A DNA stretch of 6,947 nucleotides from an uncultured Haemophilus sp. (lineage in GTDB: Bacteria > Pseudomonadota > Gammaproteobacteria > Enterobacterales > Pasteurellaceae). Position 1 is the first letter of the stretch; each line of letters starts with the position of its first letter. The translations under genes were made by a program, and so were the position numbers. The notes under the pieces were generated by a model, which did not search any database, was not told the origin of the DNA, and saw only the letters and a list, made by a program, of their open reading frames with translations. Of this stretch, positions 5,896-6,947 are shown piece after piece. The stretch covers positions 1-6,947 of the forward strand of contig CABSZQ010000068.1 in NCBI GenBank assembly GCA_902482195.1. Reading direction: 5' to 3'.

Positions 5896-6002
5896 ATTTT
5901 TTCTCTTCTGATTGGAATCCGACCGCACTTTTTCTGCTCATGGTGGCACTTTCTCGCCATTTGTGGAATAATGAATGCCTTAATTTTCAAGAGGAAAACA
6001 AC
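5896..6002. promoter_or_regulatory. Divergent cysS / ppiB intergenic region
   Basis: This 107-base gap should hold the promoters of both genes. The clearest element is the uptake signal at 5922-5930. AATAAT at 5967-5972 is a possible -10 for ppiB, with a leader of about 25 bases, but no good -35 lies upstream of it. No clear cysS promoter or T-box-like leader is visible. Confidence 0.35.
5922..5930 (-). repeat. DNA uptake signal sequence between cysS and ppiB
   Basis: This is a perfect AAGTGCGGT on the minus strand and the only perfect copy in the window outside a gene. It stands alone rather than as an inverted pair, so it does not form a terminator. Confidence 0.9.
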
Positions 6003-6512
6003 ATGGTTACATTACACACAAATTTTGGCGATATTAAAATTAAACTTGATTTTGATAAAGCGCCAATCACTGCAGAAAACTTTTTAAATTATTGTAAAAA
6101 CGGATTCTATAATAACACAATTTTCCATCGTGTTATTGATGGATTTATGATCCAAGGCGGTGGTATGAAAAGCGGAATGCGTGAAAAAGCAACAAATGCA
6201 CCGATCCAAAATGAAGCCAACAATCGTTTAAGCAATAAACGTGGCACAATTGCCATGGCACGTACCTCTGATCCACATTCTGCAACGGCACAATTCTTCA
6301 TTAACGTGGCTGATAATGACTTCTTAAACTACCGTTCAAAAGAGATGTTTGGCCGTGAAGTGGTACAAGAATGGGGCTATGCCGTATTCGGTGAAGTGGT
6401 TGAAGGCATGGATGTGGTTGATAAAATCAAGAAAGTAAAAACCGGTAATAAAGGCTTCCACCAAGATGTTCCAACAGAAGATGTGGTGATTACATCCGTT
6501 TCTGTCGAATAA
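6003..6512 (+). CDS. ppiB: PpiB: cytoplasmic peptidyl-prolyl cis-trans isomerase (cyclophilin)
   Basis: This 169-residue cyclophilin (E. coli PpiB 164) catalyses proline cis-trans isomerisation during protein folding. The active-site block [14 protein letters not shown] (41-54) contains catalytic Arg43, Phe48 and Gln51. GTIAMAR (81-87), SATAQFFIN (93-101) and [16 protein letters not shown] complete the fold. There is no signal peptide, so it is the cytoplasmic B type rather than periplasmic PpiA. A loop after DNDFLN is about six residues longer than in E. coli. The frame is open back to an ATG at 5940, but [10 protein letters not shown] matches the family N-terminus, and AGAGGA at 5990-5995 lies 7 bases before ATG 6003. 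Confidence 0.96.
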   Translation: MVTLHTNFGDIKIKLDFDKAPITAENFLNYCKNGFYNNTIFHRVIDGFMIQGGGMKSGMREKATNAPIQNEANNRLSNKRGTIAMARTSDPHSATAQFFINVADNDFLNYRSKEMFGREVVQEWGYAVFGEVVEGMDVVDKIKKVKTGNKGFHQDVPTEDVVITSVSVE

Positions 6513-6519
6513 TTAATTC

Positions 6520-6553
6520 GGTGTGTGGATGCGTAATCTACACACCTTTTTTT
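6520..6553 (+). terminator. Rho-independent terminator of ppiB
   Basis: The arms GGTGTGTGGAT (6520-6530) and ATCTACACACC (6536-6546) pair over 11 bp with one G-U and a five-base loop, followed by seven T residues (6547-6553). It separates ppiB from the next gene, whose start is only 18 bases beyond the T-run. That gene must depend on read-through or on a promoter I cannot see. Confidence 0.9.
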
Positions 6554-6571
6554 CTTAAGTGAAATAACGCG

Positions 6572-6947
6572 ATGCCTTTCTTCGATACTCATACCCATCT
6601 TGATTATCTTCATCATGATACTGGTGAGCCATTAGCTCAGCTCGTGGAGAACGCTAAGCAAGCTGATGTGCAAAAAATCTTGATTGTGGCAGTAAAAGAG
6701 TCGGATTTTAAAACGATCCAAAATATGACCGCACTTTTCCCTGAGCATCTTTATTGTGGGCTTGGGCTACATCCTCTTTATATCAAAGAACATCAAGAGC
6801 ATGATTTAGAGATATTGGATGCGGCATTATCTGTTCGTAATCAAAATTGTACAGCCGTAGCAGAAATTGGCTTAGAATGTGCGATTCCTGATTTATTGAC
6901 GGATAAATTATGGCAAAAACAACAGCACTTTTTAGAAAGTCAGCTTT
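6572..6947 (+). CDS. yjjV: TatD-family metal-dependent hydrolase, YjjV-like (3' end cut off by window)
   Basis: The frame from ATG 6572 is open to the window end, giving 125 residues of a family about 260 long. It begins MPFFDTHTHLDYL; His7 and His9 form the TatD H-x-H metal site. YCGLGLHPLYIKEH (61-74) and VAEIGLE (96-102) match the next conserved blocks, with Glu98 as a metal ligand. The run after GLGLHP resembles E. coli YjjV more than TatD or YcfH. The usual GEIGLD reads AEIGLE here. Family members are metal-dependent hydrolases, and some have DNase activity; the substrate of the YjjV branch is not established. An in-frame stop at 6560-6562 rules out an earlier start. The ribosome binding site is weak (AAGTGA at 6556-6561). 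It holds a perfect uptake signal. Confidence 0.88.
   Translation, partial: MPFFDTHTHLDYLHHDTGEPLAQLVENAKQADVQKILIVAVKESDFKTIQNMTALFPEHLYCGLGLHPLYIKEHQEHDLEILDAALSVRNQNCTAVAEIGLECAIPDLLTDKLWQKQQHFLESQL
6728..6736 (-). repeat. DNA uptake signal sequence in the YjjV-like gene
   Basis: ACCGCACTT on the plus strand is read as Thr-Ala-Leu (NMTALFPE). On the minus strand the 9-mer is followed by A/T-rich tracts (CATATTTTGG, then TTTTAAAA), the best match here to the extended uptake signal. Confidence 0.9.

Noticed and set aside
5896..5928. N-terminal extension of CysS by 11 residues to the ATG at 5928
   Set aside because: [10 protein letters not shown] is the conserved start of the enzyme, and the extra residues run into the uptake signal region.
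5944..5960. Sigma-54 promoter at TGGCAC
   Set aside because: The matching TTGC element at the required distance is absent; CGCC is there instead.
5940..6002. N-terminal extension of PpiB by 21 residues to the ATG at 5940
   Set aside because: The family begins at MVT(L/F)HTN. The extension is unlike any signal peptide, and the good AGAGGA site belongs to the ATG at 6003.

Overview
The window looks like a chromosomal segment of a Haemophilus-type member of the Pasteurellaceae. It is AT-rich and carries five perfect copies of the 9-base DNA uptake signal AAGTGCGGT, the Haemophilus/Aggregatibacter type, about one per 1.4 kb. Every recognisable protein resembles its enterobacterial or H. influenzae counterpart. 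A full-length UshA-type nucleotidase leans me towards H. parainfluenzae or a relative rather than H. influenzae sensu stricto, but the species cannot be fixed from this window. I see no insertion sequence, prophage, CRISPR array, tRNA or rRNA.

Layout. Positions 1-1006 hold the 3' two thirds of ushA (periplasmic UDP-sugar hydrolase/5'-nucleotidase). It is followed after 8 bases by pheA (1015-2172, chorismate mutase/prephenate dehydratase). A strong two-way hairpin terminator (2182-2229) separates pheA from a convergent zinc-ribbon PhnA/YjdM-family gene (2241-2567, minus). That gene is divergent from ytfJ (2678-3238), a small exported protein, which ends at its own terminator (3248-3273).

The most interesting part is 3272-4453. 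On the minus strand lie an ECF sigma factor (3451-3999, RpoE2 type) and, 11 bases further on, a 55-residue zinc-binding anti-sigma gene (3272-3439) that is easily missed because of its size. Divergent from them is a secreted, extremely methionine-rich repeat protein of the MXKDX pentapeptide type (4112-4453). In H. influenzae the RpoE2/HrsE pair is known to respond to hypochlorite and to control the periplasmic methionine sulfoxide reductase MsrAB. I therefore infer that the methionine-rich protein is a sacrificial or buffering target in the periplasm whose oxidised methionines are recycled by Msr enzymes. The 112-base gap between the two transcripts is the likely control point.

The right side is housekeeping: cysS (4516-5895, minus; cysteinyl-tRNA synthetase), divergent ppiB (6003-6512; cytoplasmic cyclophilin) with its terminator (6520-6553), and the 5' part of a TatD-family hydrolase gene of the YjjV type (6572 to the window end).

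Three annotated starts sit inside longer open frames: PhnA at 2567, CysS at 5895 and PpiB at 6003. In each case family length and a ribosome binding site, or alignment of the N-terminus, favour the shorter protein.
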